This document shows positions 51,935 through 60,806 of a DNA stretch of 64,000 bases, in pieces (positions within the stretch are counted from its first letter, which is position 1; every line of letters begins with the position of its first letter). Below the pieces are notes generated by a model. That model ran no database searches, was not told where the DNA came from, and worked only from the letters and a program-made list of their open reading frames with translations. The position numbers and the translations under genes are program-made. Source of the DNA: Paralimibaculum aggregatum (GTDB lineage: Bacteria; Pseudomonadota; Alphaproteobacteria; Rhodobacterales; Rhodobacteraceae); assembly GCF_030270585.1 (NCBI RefSeq), contig NZ_BSYI01000002.1, positions 174,237 through 238,236 of the forward strand, in the 5' to 3' direction.

Positions 51935-54900
51935 TGGCCACCCTGATCCTCTCCGCCGCCGGACAGGCGGTCGGCGCCTCCATCGGCGGCTCGTTCCTCG
52001 GCTTCTCCGCCGCCGCCATCGGCCAGACCGTGGGCGCGGTGGCCGGCGCGGTGATCGACCAGCGCCTGCTCGGCAGCGGCAGCCGCGCGGTGGAGACCGG
52101 CCGCGCCGGCGCGCTGCGCCTGCAGACCTCGACCCCCGGCGCGCCGATGGCGCGGGTGTTCGGGCGGATGCGGGTGGCCGGCGAGATCATCTGGTCGACC
52201 CGCTTCCTCGAGACCACGCGCACCACCACGCAGGGCGGCAAGGCGCTCGGCGGCGGCCAGACGGTGCGCCAGTTCTCCTACTCGATCTCGCTCGCCGTCG
52301 GGCTCTGCGCCGGGCGCATCGACCGCATCGGCCGGATCTGGGCCGACGGCAAGCTGCTCGACCTCACCGATCTCGCGATCCGCGTCTATCCGGGCGACGA
52401 GGACCAGCTGCCCGACCCGAAGATCGAGGCGGTGGAGGGGCCGGAGCACGCCCCGGCCTTCCGCGGCACCGCCTATGTGGTGTTCGAGGACCTGGCCCTG
52501 GCGCAGTTCGGCAACCGCATCCCGCAGCTCAACATCGAGGTGTTCCGTTCGGTCAACCGGCCGGCCGAAGGGCCCGAGGCCGGCACCCCGCTGCCGGCGC
52601 TGATCCGCGGCGTCGCGCTCTCCCCCGGCACCGGCGAGTTCGCGCTGGAGCCGGAGGAGGCGCGCCATGTCTACGAGGGCGGCGTCACCGTCGCGGCCAA
52701 TGTCAACAACCCGGAGGGGCGGCCCGACATCCTCGTCGCGCTCGACCAGCTCGAGGCCGAGGCGCCGGCGGCGCGCGCGGTCTCGCTGGTGGTCTCCTGG
52801 TTCGGCTCGGACCTGCGCTGCGGCCAGTGCCGGGTCGAGCCGAAGGTGGAGGCGCGGAACCGCTCGGCCAGCCCCGAGCCCTGGCGCGTCGCCGGGCTCA
52901 CCGCCGAGACCGCGCCGCTGGTCAGCCAGGACGCCGAGGGCCGCCCGGTGTTCGGCGGCACCCCGTCCGACGGCTCGGTGGTGCGGGCGATCCGCGAGAT
53001 GTCGGCCCGCGGGCTGGCGGTGATGCTCTATCCCTTCCTGCTGATGGACATCCCCGCCGGCAACGCCCTGCCCGACCCCTATGGCCGGCCCGAGCAGCCG
53101 GCCTTCCCCTGGCGCGGCCGGATCACGCTGGCGGCCGCCCCCGGCGAGCCCGGCAGCGCCGACCAGAGCGCCGCGGCGGCGGCCGAGGTCGACGCCTTCT
53201 TCGGCACCGTCACCGCGGCCGACTTCACCGTGGACGCGGATGCCGGCACCGTCGCCTATGCCGGGCCGGAGGAGTGGAGCTGGTCGCGCTGCGCCCTGCA
53301 CATGGCGGCGCTGGCCGCCGCGGCGGGCGGCGTCGAGGCGATCTGCATCGGCTCGGAGATGCGCGGGCTCAGCACCATCCGCTCCGGCAAGACCAGCTAT
53401 CCCGCGGTGGCGCGCCTGATCGCGCTGGCCGCCGAGGTGCGCGCCCTGCTGCCGGATGCCAAGATCTCCTATGCCGCCGACTGGTCGGAGTATTTCGGGC
53501 ACCAGCCGGGCGACGGCTCGGGCGACCGGATCTTCCATCTCGACCCGCTCTGGGCCGATGCCAACATCGATTTCGTCGGCATCGACGACTACCTGCCGCT
53601 GTCCGACTGGCGCCACGAGGCCGGCCATCTCGACGGGCAGGACCACCCGGCGATCTATTCGCTGCCCTATCTGCTCGGCAACGTCGAGGGCGGCGAGCAC
53701 TACGATTTCTACTACGCCTCCGAGGCGGACCGCGCGGCGCAGCTGCGCAGCCCGATCGACGACACCGCGCATGGCGAGCACTGGGTGTTCCGCCCGAAGG
53801 ACATCCGCGGCTGGTGGGCCAACCCGCATCACGACCGGATCGACGGCGTGCGCCAGCCGGCTCCCACCGCCTGGGTGCCCGGCTCGAAGCCGGTCTGGCT
53901 CACCGAGACCGGCTGCCCCGCGGTCGATCTCGGCGCCAACATGCCGAACCTGTTCCACGACCCGAAGAGCTCCGAGAGCGGCCTGCCGCCGGGCTCCGCC
54001 GGCGCCCGCGACGACGAGATGCAGCGCCGCTACCTGCAGGCCAAGCTCGGTTACTGGTCGGACCCGGCGAACAACCCGCCCGGCATGATCGACCCGGCGC
54101 GGATCTTCGTCTGGACCTGGGACGCCCGGCCGTTCCCGGATTTCCCGGCGCGCGAGGGCGTCTGGTCCGACGGGCCGGCGCATGCCACCGGGCACTGGAT
54201 CACCGGGCGCGTCGGCAACGGCGCGCTGGCCGACGTGGTGCACGAGATCTCGGTCGATGCCGGGCTGGCGCCGGCGGAGATCGACGTCTCCCGCCTGCAC
54301 GACGCGGTGCAGGGCTACCTGATCGAGGAGACCGGCAGCGCCCGCGCCGCGCTGCAGCCGCTGATGCTGGCCTATGGCGTCGATGCGCATGAATCCGGCG
54401 GCCGCATCGTCTACACCATGCGCGGCCAGGCCGCGGCGGCGCCGCTCGACCCGGCCCGGCTGGTCGCATCGGACGAGGCGCTGGGCGCGGCGGTGCGGGC
54501 GCGCGAGAGCGCCGGCACCACGCCCGACACCGTGCGGCTCTCCTATGTCGAGGCCGAGAGCGACTACCGGCTGGCGGCGGCCGAGGCCCGCGCCCCCGGC
54601 GCCGGCGCCGGCCCGGACGAGCGCGTCGCGCAGAACTCGCTGGCGCTGGCCTTCCCCTCGAGCCGGGCGCAGCGCATCGCCGATCGCTGGCTCGCCGAGG
54701 GGCTGATCGGGCGCGACCGGGTCTCGCTGGCGCTGCCGCCCTCCGGGGCGGCGCTGGAGCCCGGCGACCTGATCCGCCTGCCCGGCCCGGGCCGCGACGA
54801 GACCTACCGCATCGAGCGCATCGCCGAGGGCGGCGAGCGGGCGCTCGAGGCGGTGCGGGTGGAGCGCGCCGCCTACAGCCCCGCGGCGGTGGCCGAGCGG

Positions 54901-55857
54901 CGCAGCGAGATCGTCCTCTCGCCGCCGCCGGGGCCGATCTCGGCGGCGATCCTCGAGCTGCCGCTGGCCGATGGCGGCGCCGACCATGCGCCGCATCTCG
55001 CGGTCTGGGCCGATCCCTGGCCGGGGGCCGCGGCGGTCTACCGCGCCGGCGCCGCGGGCGAGTTCGCGCTGATCGCCGAGCCCCGGGTGCCGGCCTTCGC
55101 GGGGGCGCTGCTCGCGCCGCTGCCGCCCGGCGATCCCGGCCTCTGGCAGCGCGCCGCGGTCGAGGTCGCGCTGCCCGGCGGCAGCCTGCTCTCGCGCGCG
55201 CGGCTGGCGGTGCTCGGCGGCGCCAACCGCTTGGCGCTGGAGGCGGCGCCGGGGCAATGGGAGATCCTGCAGGCCCGCGAGGCGGTGCTGACCGGCACCA
55301 ACCGGATGCGGCTCTCGGGGCTGCTGCGCGGGCGCCGCGGCACCGAGGCGCTGGCCGCGGCGGAGATCGCCCCCGGCGCCCGGCTGCTGGTGCTCGACGA
55401 GGGCGTCGCCCGGCTGCCGCTCGATCCCGAGGCCCGCGGGCTGCCGCTGCGCTACCGCATCGGCCCGGCCGACCGGCCGGTCTCCGACCCGGCCTTCGTC
55501 GAGCTCGAGCATGCCGGCGCGGCGCTCGGCCTGCGCCCCTTCGCGCCGGTGCATCTCGAAGCCCGGCGCCTGCCCGGCGGCGACCTGGCGATCTCCTGGA
55601 CGCGCCGCAGCCGCCTCGGCGGCGATGTCTGGGAGGCCCCGGAGATCCCGCTCGGCGAGGCCGCCGAGGGCTACCGCCTGCGCATCCTGATGGGCGGCGC
55701 CGAGCTCCGCGCGATCGACACCGCCGCGCCCTCCGCCACCTACACCGCGGCCCAGCAGGCCGCCGACGGCGCCGCGGGGAGCATCGAGCTCCGCGTCGCG
55801 CAGCTCTCCGCCACCTATGGCCATGGCCTCGAAGAAGGGATCACCACCGATGTCTGA
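51934..55857 (+). CDS. GTA host-specificity/megatron protein (g15)
   Basis: This is the largest GTA protein (1307 residues). N-terminus ATLILSAAGQAVGASIGGSF with a hydrophobic helix, then a phage-tail region (LRLQTSTPGAPMARVFGRMR). The GTA TIM-barrel-like domain follows (AICIGSEMRGLSTIRSGKTS, SYAADWSEYFGHQPGDGSGD, FRPKDIRGWWANPHHDRIDG), then the phage tail-3 domain and a C-terminal fibre-like beta region. It forms the tail tip and receptor-binding base. No repeats or frameshifts were noticed in it, in contrast to g10, g10.1 and g14. Confidence 0.95.
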   Translation: MATLILSAAGQAVGASIGGSFLGFSAAAIGQTVGAVAGAVIDQRLLGSGSRAVETGRAGALRLQTSTPGAPMARVFGRMRVAGEIIWSTRFLETTRTTTQGGKALGGGQTVRQFSYSISLAVGLCAGRIDRIGRIWADGKLLDLTDLAIRVYPGDEDQLPDPKIEAVEGPEHAPAFRGTAYVVFEDLALAQFGNRIPQLNIEVFRSVNRPAEGPEAGTPLPALIRGVALSPGTGEFALEPEEARHVYEGGVTVAANVNNPEGRPDILVALDQLEAEAPAARAVSLVVSWFGSDLRCGQCRVEPKVEARNRSASPEPWRVAGLTAETAPLVSQDAEGRPVFGGTPSDGSVVRAIREMSARGLAVMLYPFLLMDIPAGNALPDPYGRPEQPAFPWRGRITLAAAPGEPGSADQSAAAAAEVDAFFGTVTAADFTVDADAGTVAYAGPEEWSWSRCALHMAALAAAAGGVEAICIGSEMRGLSTIRSGKTSYPAVARLIALAAEVRALLPDAKISYAADWSEYFGHQPGDGSGDRIFHLDPLWADANIDFVGIDDYLPLSDWRHEAGHLDGQDHPAIYSLPYLLGNVEGGEHYDFYYASEADRAAQLRSPIDDTAHGEHWVFRPKDIRGWWANPHHDRIDGVRQPAPTAWVPGSKPVWLTETGCPAVDLGANMPNLFHDPKSSESGLPPGSAGARDDEMQRRYLQAKLGYWSDPANNPPGMIDPARIFVWTWDARPFPDFPAREGVWSDGPAHATGHWITGRVGNGALADVVHEISVDAGLAPAEIDVSRLHDAVQGYLIEETGSARAALQPLMLAYGVDAHESGGRIVYTMRGQAAAAPLDPARLVASDEALGAAVRARESAGTTPDTVRLSYVEAESDYRLAAAEARAPGAGAGPDERVAQNSLALAFPSSRAQRIADRWLAEGLIGRDRVSLALPPSGAALEPGDLIRLPGPGRDETYRIERIAEGGERALEAVRVERAAYSPAAVAERRSEIVLSPPPGPISAAILELPLADGGADHAPHLAVWADPWPGAAAVYRAGAAGEFALIAEPRVPAFAGALLAPLPPGDPGLWQRAAVEVALPGGSLLSRARLAVLGGANRLALEAAPGQWEILQAREAVLTGTNRMRLSGLLRGRRGTEALAAAEIAPGARLLVLDEGVARLPLDPEARGLPLRYRIGPADRPVSDPAFVELEHAGAALGLRPFAPVHLEARRLPGGDLAISWTRRSRLGGDVWEAPEIPLGEAAEGYRLRILMGGAELRAIDTAAPSATYTAAQQAADGAAGSIELRVAQLSATYGHGLEEGITTDV

Positions 55858-56551
55858 GACCGCCCGGTTCGGCCTGACGCTGCTCGAGGCAGCCCAGGCG
55901 CAGAAGCATGTCACCGTCAACGAGGCGCTGGCCCGGCTCGACGCGCTCGCCGCGTTCCACGTGGAGGAGATCGGCCTCGCGGCGCCCCCCGCCGGCCCGG
56001 CCGAGGGCACGGTCTGGCCGGTCGGCAGCGGCGCCGGCGGCGACTGGGCCGGCCAGGACGGCCGCCTCGCGATCCGGCTCAACGGCGGCTGGGACTTCGC
56101 CGAGGCGCGCGACGGCATGCGGGTCTGGAACGCCGCCACCGGCTCGCTCTGGCTGCGCAGCGGCGGCGCCTGGATCGAGGGCGGGCTGGCGGTCGGCCCC
56201 GGCGGCGCCGGGCTGGCGGCACGGGTCGCCGAGACCGAGCTCGCGCTCGCCGGCGCCAGCAGCAGCGCACCGGCGGCGATCCCGGACAAGGCGGTGGTGA
56301 TCGGCGTCTCGGCGCGGGTCACGGCAGCGATCACCGGCGCCAGCGGCTGGCAGCTCGGCGTGCCCGGCGCGGCCGACCGCTACGGCTCCGGCTTCGGCAC
56401 CGCGGCGGGCAGCTGGGCCGAGGGGGTGACCGGCCAGCCGCAGGCCTATTACGGCGGCACGCCGCTGCTCGCCACCGCCCTCGGCGGCGACTTCACCGGC
56501 GGCACCCTGCGCCTCGCGGTGCACTACCTGGCGATCTCCGCACCGCTCTGA
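55850..56551 (+). CDS. GTA-associated tail fibre protein, DUF2793 family
   Basis: This 233-residue protein begins MSETARFGLTLLEAAQAQKH, VNEALARLDALA, and WPVGSGAGGDWAGQDGRLAI, the DUF2793 signature found in a tail-fibre component of RcGTA. The C-terminal half (VSARVTAAITGASGWQLGVP, LRLAVHYLAISAPL) is a glycine-rich beta domain likely to touch the recipient surface. It overlaps g15 by 8 bp and is the last gene of the cluster. Confidence 0.88.
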   Translation: MSETARFGLTLLEAAQAQKHVTVNEALARLDALAAFHVEEIGLAAPPAGPAEGTVWPVGSGAGGDWAGQDGRLAIRLNGGWDFAEARDGMRVWNAATGSLWLRSGGAWIEGGLAVGPGGAGLAARVAETELALAGASSSAPAAIPDKAVVIGVSARVTAAITGASGWQLGVPGAADRYGSGFGTAAGSWAEGVTGQPQAYYGGTPLLATALGGDFTGGTLRLAVHYLAISAPL

Positions 56552-56739
56552 GCGGACCGCCCCGCCGCTCCCCCCCGGCGCCCGGCCACGCGCCGGGCCC
56601 GCTGCTCCGCCGCCCGGCCAGGCGACATGCCCGATCCCCCGCCGCCCGACCAGGCGATAGGCCCGCCCCCCGCGCCGCCACCCACGCAGCGGGGGCGACC
56701 CGCCGCGCCACCCAGCCACGCGCCGGGGGGATCGCACCG

Positions 56740-57680
56740 CCGCTCCGAGCCATGGCAGGCGCCACCTCCAAGCCGCTCCGAGCCGCGGCAGGAACAACCT
56801 CCGCGCCGTTCCAAGCCGCAGAAGGGGCAACCTCCGCCCCGCGCCAAGGCAAGGCAAGGCGTAGACGATCTCCACACCGCTCCAGTGCACGGCAGAGCGG
56901 TCTCCCACGCCCATCCGACCCACGGCGGAGAGCCTCCCCACACCCCCCAGACGCTCCGGAGCCGCCCCCCGCACTGTCCCAAGGCTACGGCTGCAACCTC
57001 CCCGCCGCCCCGAGCCGCGGCGGGGTCGTTCTCCACACCATCCCGAGGCGCGGTGGCGACGTTCTCAATGCCGCTCCGAGGCCCGGCAGGGGCAGCGTTC
57101 ACGCCATTCCGAGCTGCGGCAGGGACCCATACCGAGACCCGGCCGGGGCAATCTCCTTGCCACTCCGGGACGCCGATGGGGGATTTCCGAGCCGTCCCAA
57201 GAAGCAGTGTGGAGATCACCGCGCCACTCCGAAACGGAGCCGGGGCATCCTCCACACCGTTCCGAGGCGGGGTGGGGGCAACCTCGGCGTTGCTCCGAGA
57301 TACGGTGGGGACGTTCTCACGCCGCTTCGAGGCGCGGCTGGGGCGATGTTCATGCCACTGCGAGCTGCGGGAGGGGCGTTCTCCATGCTGCTTCGAGATG
57401 CGGCTGGGGTGGCCCCAGTGCCTTGCCGAGGCGGGGTGATCTCCACGCCGGGGCAAGGCGCGGGGGGGCGCTCTCCACGCCACGCCGGGACGCGGCGGGG
57501 GCGGCCTTTCCGTCGTTCCGGGGCGCGGCCGGGGCGTCCTTTGCGCCGATCCGAGGAACGGCGCAGCGGTCTCCGCGCCACCCCTAGCCGTGGTCGGGTG
57601 GCACTTCGTGCCGCTCCGAAACACGGCAGGGCGATCTTCGCGCTGCTCCGGGGCGGTGGGGGCGATGTCCACGCCGCGCC
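56740..57680. repeat. 33-bp tandem array in the gap after the GTA cluster
   Basis: Units of the type CCGAGGCGCGGTGGGGGCGA followed by TTCTCCACGCC recur with a 33-bp period, clearest at 57050-57110 and 57260-57420. Copies are degenerate with some indels. The period would allow an 11-residue repeat protein, but no frame has a convincing start, ribosome site or domain. The first 190 bp after the GTA cluster (56552-56740) show no gene. Confidence 0.75.
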
Positions 57681-57684
57681 GGGC

Positions 57685-58293
57685 CGCGGTGGCGCGGGGC
57701 GATCGCCTCGCCTCGGCAAGACTTTGCAGGGGCGTCGCCCGCACCGATCCGGGGTGCGGCGGCGGCATCCTGCGTGCCGGGACGGGGCGGGGAGCCGAAG
57801 GGAGCCGTGGAAACCGAAAGGGGCCGGGGGTCAGTCGGTGTCGAGGGGGGCCGCGCGCTGTTCGGCGGGGCCGGCCGGGCGGCTGCGGTGGCGCGGGGCG
57901 ATCGCCTCGCCTCGGAAAGACTTGGCAGGGGCGTCGCCCGCGCCGAGCCGGGGTGCGGCGGCGGCATCCTGCGTGCCGGGACGGGGCGGGGAGCCGAAGC
58001 GAGCCGGGGGGCCGTGAAAACCGAAGGGGCCGGGGGTCAGTCGGTGTCGAGGGGGGCCGCGCGCTGTTCGGCGGCGCCGGCCGGGCGGCTGCGGTGGCGC
58101 GGGGCGGTCGCCTCGGCCCGGCAGGACGTGGCAGGGGCGTCGCCCGCGCCGATCCGGGGCGCGGCGGCGGCATCCTGCGTGCCGGGACGGGGCGGGGAGC
58201 CGAAGCGAGCCGGGGGCCGCGGAAACCGAAGGGGCCGGGGCTCAGTCGGTGTCGAGCGAGGCCGCGCGCTGTTCGACGCCGCCGGCCGGGCGG
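57685..58293. repeat. 205-206-bp direct repeats seeded from the rodZ-like 3' end
   Basis: The anchor TCAGTCGGTGTCGAG starts at 57831, 58037 and 58242 (spacing 206 and 205 bp). The last copy is the genuine stop and final codons of the rodZ-like gene on the minus strand. About 50 bp of coding end and 155 bp of downstream DNA are repeated two to three times with few differences, so the duplication is recent. Confidence 0.92.
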
Positions 58294-59531
58294 GCGATGC
58301 CCTCGAGCGCGCCCTCGGCGGCGGGGAAGCGCTCGCGGATCGCGGCGGCGGCCAGCGAGATCCCGCCGAGCACCGCGCCGCGCTTGCCGACCGGCCCGTG
58401 CGGCGCGCCGTCGACCACCAGGAAGAGCCCGCCGGCATTGCCGGTGCGCAGCTCCGGCCCCTCGATGCGCGGCGGCAGCTCGAAGTTCCTGCCGGCCTCG
58501 AGGATGCCCTCGAAGATCACCGCGCGGTTCTCGTCGCGCACCCGGATCCAGGTCCGCTCGATGGCATGCACGGCGACGCCGCGGCGCGCGCCGCGCGGCT
58601 CCGGCCCGGCGGCGGCGAGCTGCACCCGGGCGCTGCCGGCGCCGATCCGCTCGCCGGCCGCGCCGCTGCGCACCGCCAGCGCCAGCCGGCGCACCGCCTC
58701 GTCATGCGCCGCGGCCAGCGCGATCGCGTCGTCGGCGGAATCGACCTCGGCGGCGGTGATCGTGCCCTCGGGCAACGGCCCCGGGCTGCGCGGATCGACG
58801 CTGCGCGCCGGCGCCCGGGCGAACACCCCGGCCTGGTTCGGGTCGATCGCCGAGATCGGCCCGTCGCGGCGCTGGATCGGCGGCTCGTCGTCCGGCGCGA
58901 AGACCGCGGCGAGCACCCCGTCGGCGCCGTAGACCCCGGCATCCGGGCGGCTCAGCGCCTCGCCGAGCGCCTCGGCGGCGAGCACCCGCGGCGGCTCGGC
59001 GGCCACCTCCGGCGCCTCCGGCAGCGGCGCGAAGCCGACCCGCTGGACGTTCTGCAGCAGCGCGAAGCCGCCATAGCCGATGCCGCCGACCAGCGCCACC
59101 AGCGCCAGCGCCGAGGCCAGCCAGCCGAGCGAGACGCGCGCCGCGAAGCGGCTCTGGCTCGGCACGTTGGCGAAGCGCGACTGGTCGAAGGGCGAGCCCT
59201 CGAGGCGCTGGCCGATGCGTGCGCCCGGCGGTGCGCCGGTCACGCCCCCGAAGGCGGCGCTCGGCGGCACGAAGCCGGATTCCTCGCAGAAGCGGAGATA
59301 GAATTCCTCGGGGTCGACGCGCAGGTAGCGCGCATAGGAGCGCACATAGCCGGACACCACGGAGGGGTTGGGAAAGGCGGCGAGATCGGCGTTCTCGATG
59401 CCGAGGATCAGGCTGGCCTTGATGTGCAGCTCGCGCTCCACATCCTCGATCGACTTGCCGAGGGAAGCCCGCTCGCCCCGGATCTGGTCGCCGAGCGTGA
59501 CCTCGTAGTCGTCATATCCCCGAAGCTCCAT
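58242..59531 (-). CDS. RodZ-like helix-turn-helix/DUF4115 membrane protein
   Basis: This 429-residue protein has an N-terminal Xre-type HTH (TLGDQIRGERASLGKSIEDV, ASLILGIENADLAAFPNPSV, GYVRSYARYLRVDP) and one membrane helix (LGWLASALALVALVGGIGYG). A long periplasmic linker and the C-terminal DUF4115 domain (RTWIRVRDENRAVIFEGILE, GPVGKRGAVLGG) follow. RodZ links the MreB cytoskeleton to the cell-wall machinery. ATG at 59531 gives the expected start in front of the HTH. A good promoter lies upstream. Confidence 0.88.
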   Translation of the reverse strand: MELRGYDDYEVTLGDQIRGERASLGKSIEDVERELHIKASLILGIENADLAAFPNPSVVSGYVRSYARYLRVDPEEFYLRFCEESGFVPPSAAFGGVTGAPPGARIGQRLEGSPFDQSRFANVPSQSRFAARVSLGWLASALALVALVGGIGYGGFALLQNVQRVGFAPLPEAPEVAAEPPRVLAAEALGEALSRPDAGVYGADGVLAAVFAPDDEPPIQRRDGPISAIDPNQAGVFARAPARSVDPRSPGPLPEGTITAAEVDSADDAIALAAAHDEAVRRLALAVRSGAAGERIGAGSARVQLAAAGPEPRGARRGVAVHAIERTWIRVRDENRAVIFEGILEAGRNFELPPRIEGPELRTGNAGGLFLVVDGAPHGPVGKRGAVLGGISLAAAAIRERFPAAEGALEGIARPAGGVEQRAASLDTD

Positions 59532-59624
59532 TCGGGTCACCCCTGCTCTCGAAATCCCGCCGTACCGCTTCTTGCTGTCGTTTCGCCGCCGTTTCCGGCG
59601 TCGCCGCGCCTTCTTTTGCCCGAG

Positions 59625-59653
59625 AGTATCGCAAATGCGACAGCCACATGCAA
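59625..59653 (-). promoter_or_regulatory. Candidate promoter of the rodZ-like gene
   Basis: On the minus strand TTGCAT and GATACT are exactly 17 bp apart, about 95 bp upstream of the start codon, in the most AT-rich part of the gap. Confidence 0.5.
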
Positions 59654-60123
59654 TCTTCGAAGCCCGTCTTGACGCAAGAATTTGGGCTCTTCGCGCGATG
59701 CAACTCAAAATGCAGCGTTGCGAACAGCCGCACACGCCCTGCGGGCAACGCACTGCCCGGCAAGGTGCCGCCGCATGCCAGGGCATGTCCCGCCGTGTTC
59801 GAGAGCCCCTCGGCACGCGCCGGAGAGAATCGTTCCCCCGTCTCCCCGGTGCCTCATTCGGTTCCTGCATCATTCGGCCATGAAGGTCCAGCCCTTCGCA
59901 ATCCGAATTTTTCAACCTTGGGTTGTGCATTTTCCGCCCCGCCGCGCCCGCCGCGCCCGCCGCGCGCATTCCGTGCAGGTTCAGGGCAGCTTTCGCCGAA
60001 TTGCGGCAGGACCGGCCAAATCGGGACAAGCCCCTGCCATCGCAGGGTGAAATGCTGATGAGGCGCGCCGCCCCCGAAACCCGAGACAGGGCCCCCGCGC
60101 CGCCGATCCGAGGAGCCGGACCA
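59654..60123. other. Gene-free region between divergent genes
   Basis: This 470-bp stretch has lower GC than its surroundings. Small plus-strand ORFs here (up to about 135 codons) show no domain, signal or codon bias. It probably holds the promoter and leader of the 118-residue gene; TTGACG at 59669 is a possible -35. GAGGAG before 60124 is that gene's ribosome site. Confidence 0.5.
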
Positions 60124-60480
60124 ATGCCGAACGCCATCGTTCTCACCGACCCCGCCCGCCCCGGCCAGGCACGCCGCGCCGCCGGCTGGATCACCGCGAC
60201 CCTCACCGCCGCCGGCTTCGCCGACCGCGCCGGCCGCATCGCCGCCAGCATCGAGGAGGGCTGGGACGAGCTGGTCGCCACCGTCTACCCCCGCGCCGGC
60301 CACGACCAGATGCTGCTGCTGGCGCTGAACGACCGCGCCGGGCGCATGAGCCTCGAGCTGGTCGCCGAACGCCAGGGCCGGGTCCGCGCCGATTTCGCCG
60401 CCCGCGCCGCCCGCTTCGGACTGATCGCCGAGAAGACCGCTGCGGTCGAGGGCCTCGCCCGCCTGCGCCTCGCGCTCTGA
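60124..60480 (+). CDS. Conserved-looking small protein of unknown function
   Basis: This 118-residue protein begins MPNAIVLTDPARPGQARRAA and contains WITATLTAAGFADRAGRIAA, IEEGWDELVATVYPRAGHDQ and MLLLALNDRAGRMSLELVAE. The alternation of helices and a beta-like LLLALND segment looks like a compact alpha/beta fold, but I do not recognise a family. Codon use fits the genome and GAGGAG lies about 9 bp upstream, so it is likely real. It converges with the coxL-like gene. Confidence 0.65.
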   Translation: MPNAIVLTDPARPGQARRAAGWITATLTAAGFADRAGRIAASIEEGWDELVATVYPRAGHDQMLLLALNDRAGRMSLELVAERQGRVRADFAARAARFGLIAEKTAAVEGLARLRLAL

Positions 60481-60700
60481 CCCCGCGGCCGCCAGACCGG
60501 CCGGCGCGCCGCCCGGGCGCGCCGGGCCGCCCGCCCCGATAGCCCCGGCCCCCGTCCCCCCCCGGGCAGCACCGCCGCCCTATTCGCCGGGCGGGTTGGC
60601 CGGTGCCGGCACCGTGAGGAGATCCACGTCGGGACGCGGCACGGGGGCAATCCGGTGACTCCGGCGGCCGGGGTGTCGGGGACCATGTGTCGAGGCCTGC

Positions 60701-60806
60701 GCGTCAGGGCCGGGGCGTCGGGGCCGGGGCGTCAGGGACCGGGGCGTCAGGGGCCTGCGCGTCAGGGACCGGGGGGCAGGCCCCGGGTTTCATGGCCCGG
60801 GCGTCA
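60701..60806. repeat. 14-15-bp repeats next to the coxL-like stop codon
   Basis: GCGTCAGGGACCGGG-type units start at 60701, 60715, 60729, 60744 and 60759, then again at 60801 where the TCA is the (reverse-strand) stop codon of the coxL-like gene. The rest of the 320-bp gap to the small plus-strand gene has no feature. Confidence 0.7.

Noticed and set aside
51841..56334. 1497-codon minus-strand ORF
   Set aside because: It is the complement of GTA g15 and DUF2793; open only because of GC-rich codon structure. No family motif.
59648..60058. 136-codon plus-strand ORF in the rodZ-like upstream gap
   Set aside because: No ribosome site, domain or genome-like codon bias; the area is better explained as promoter DNA.
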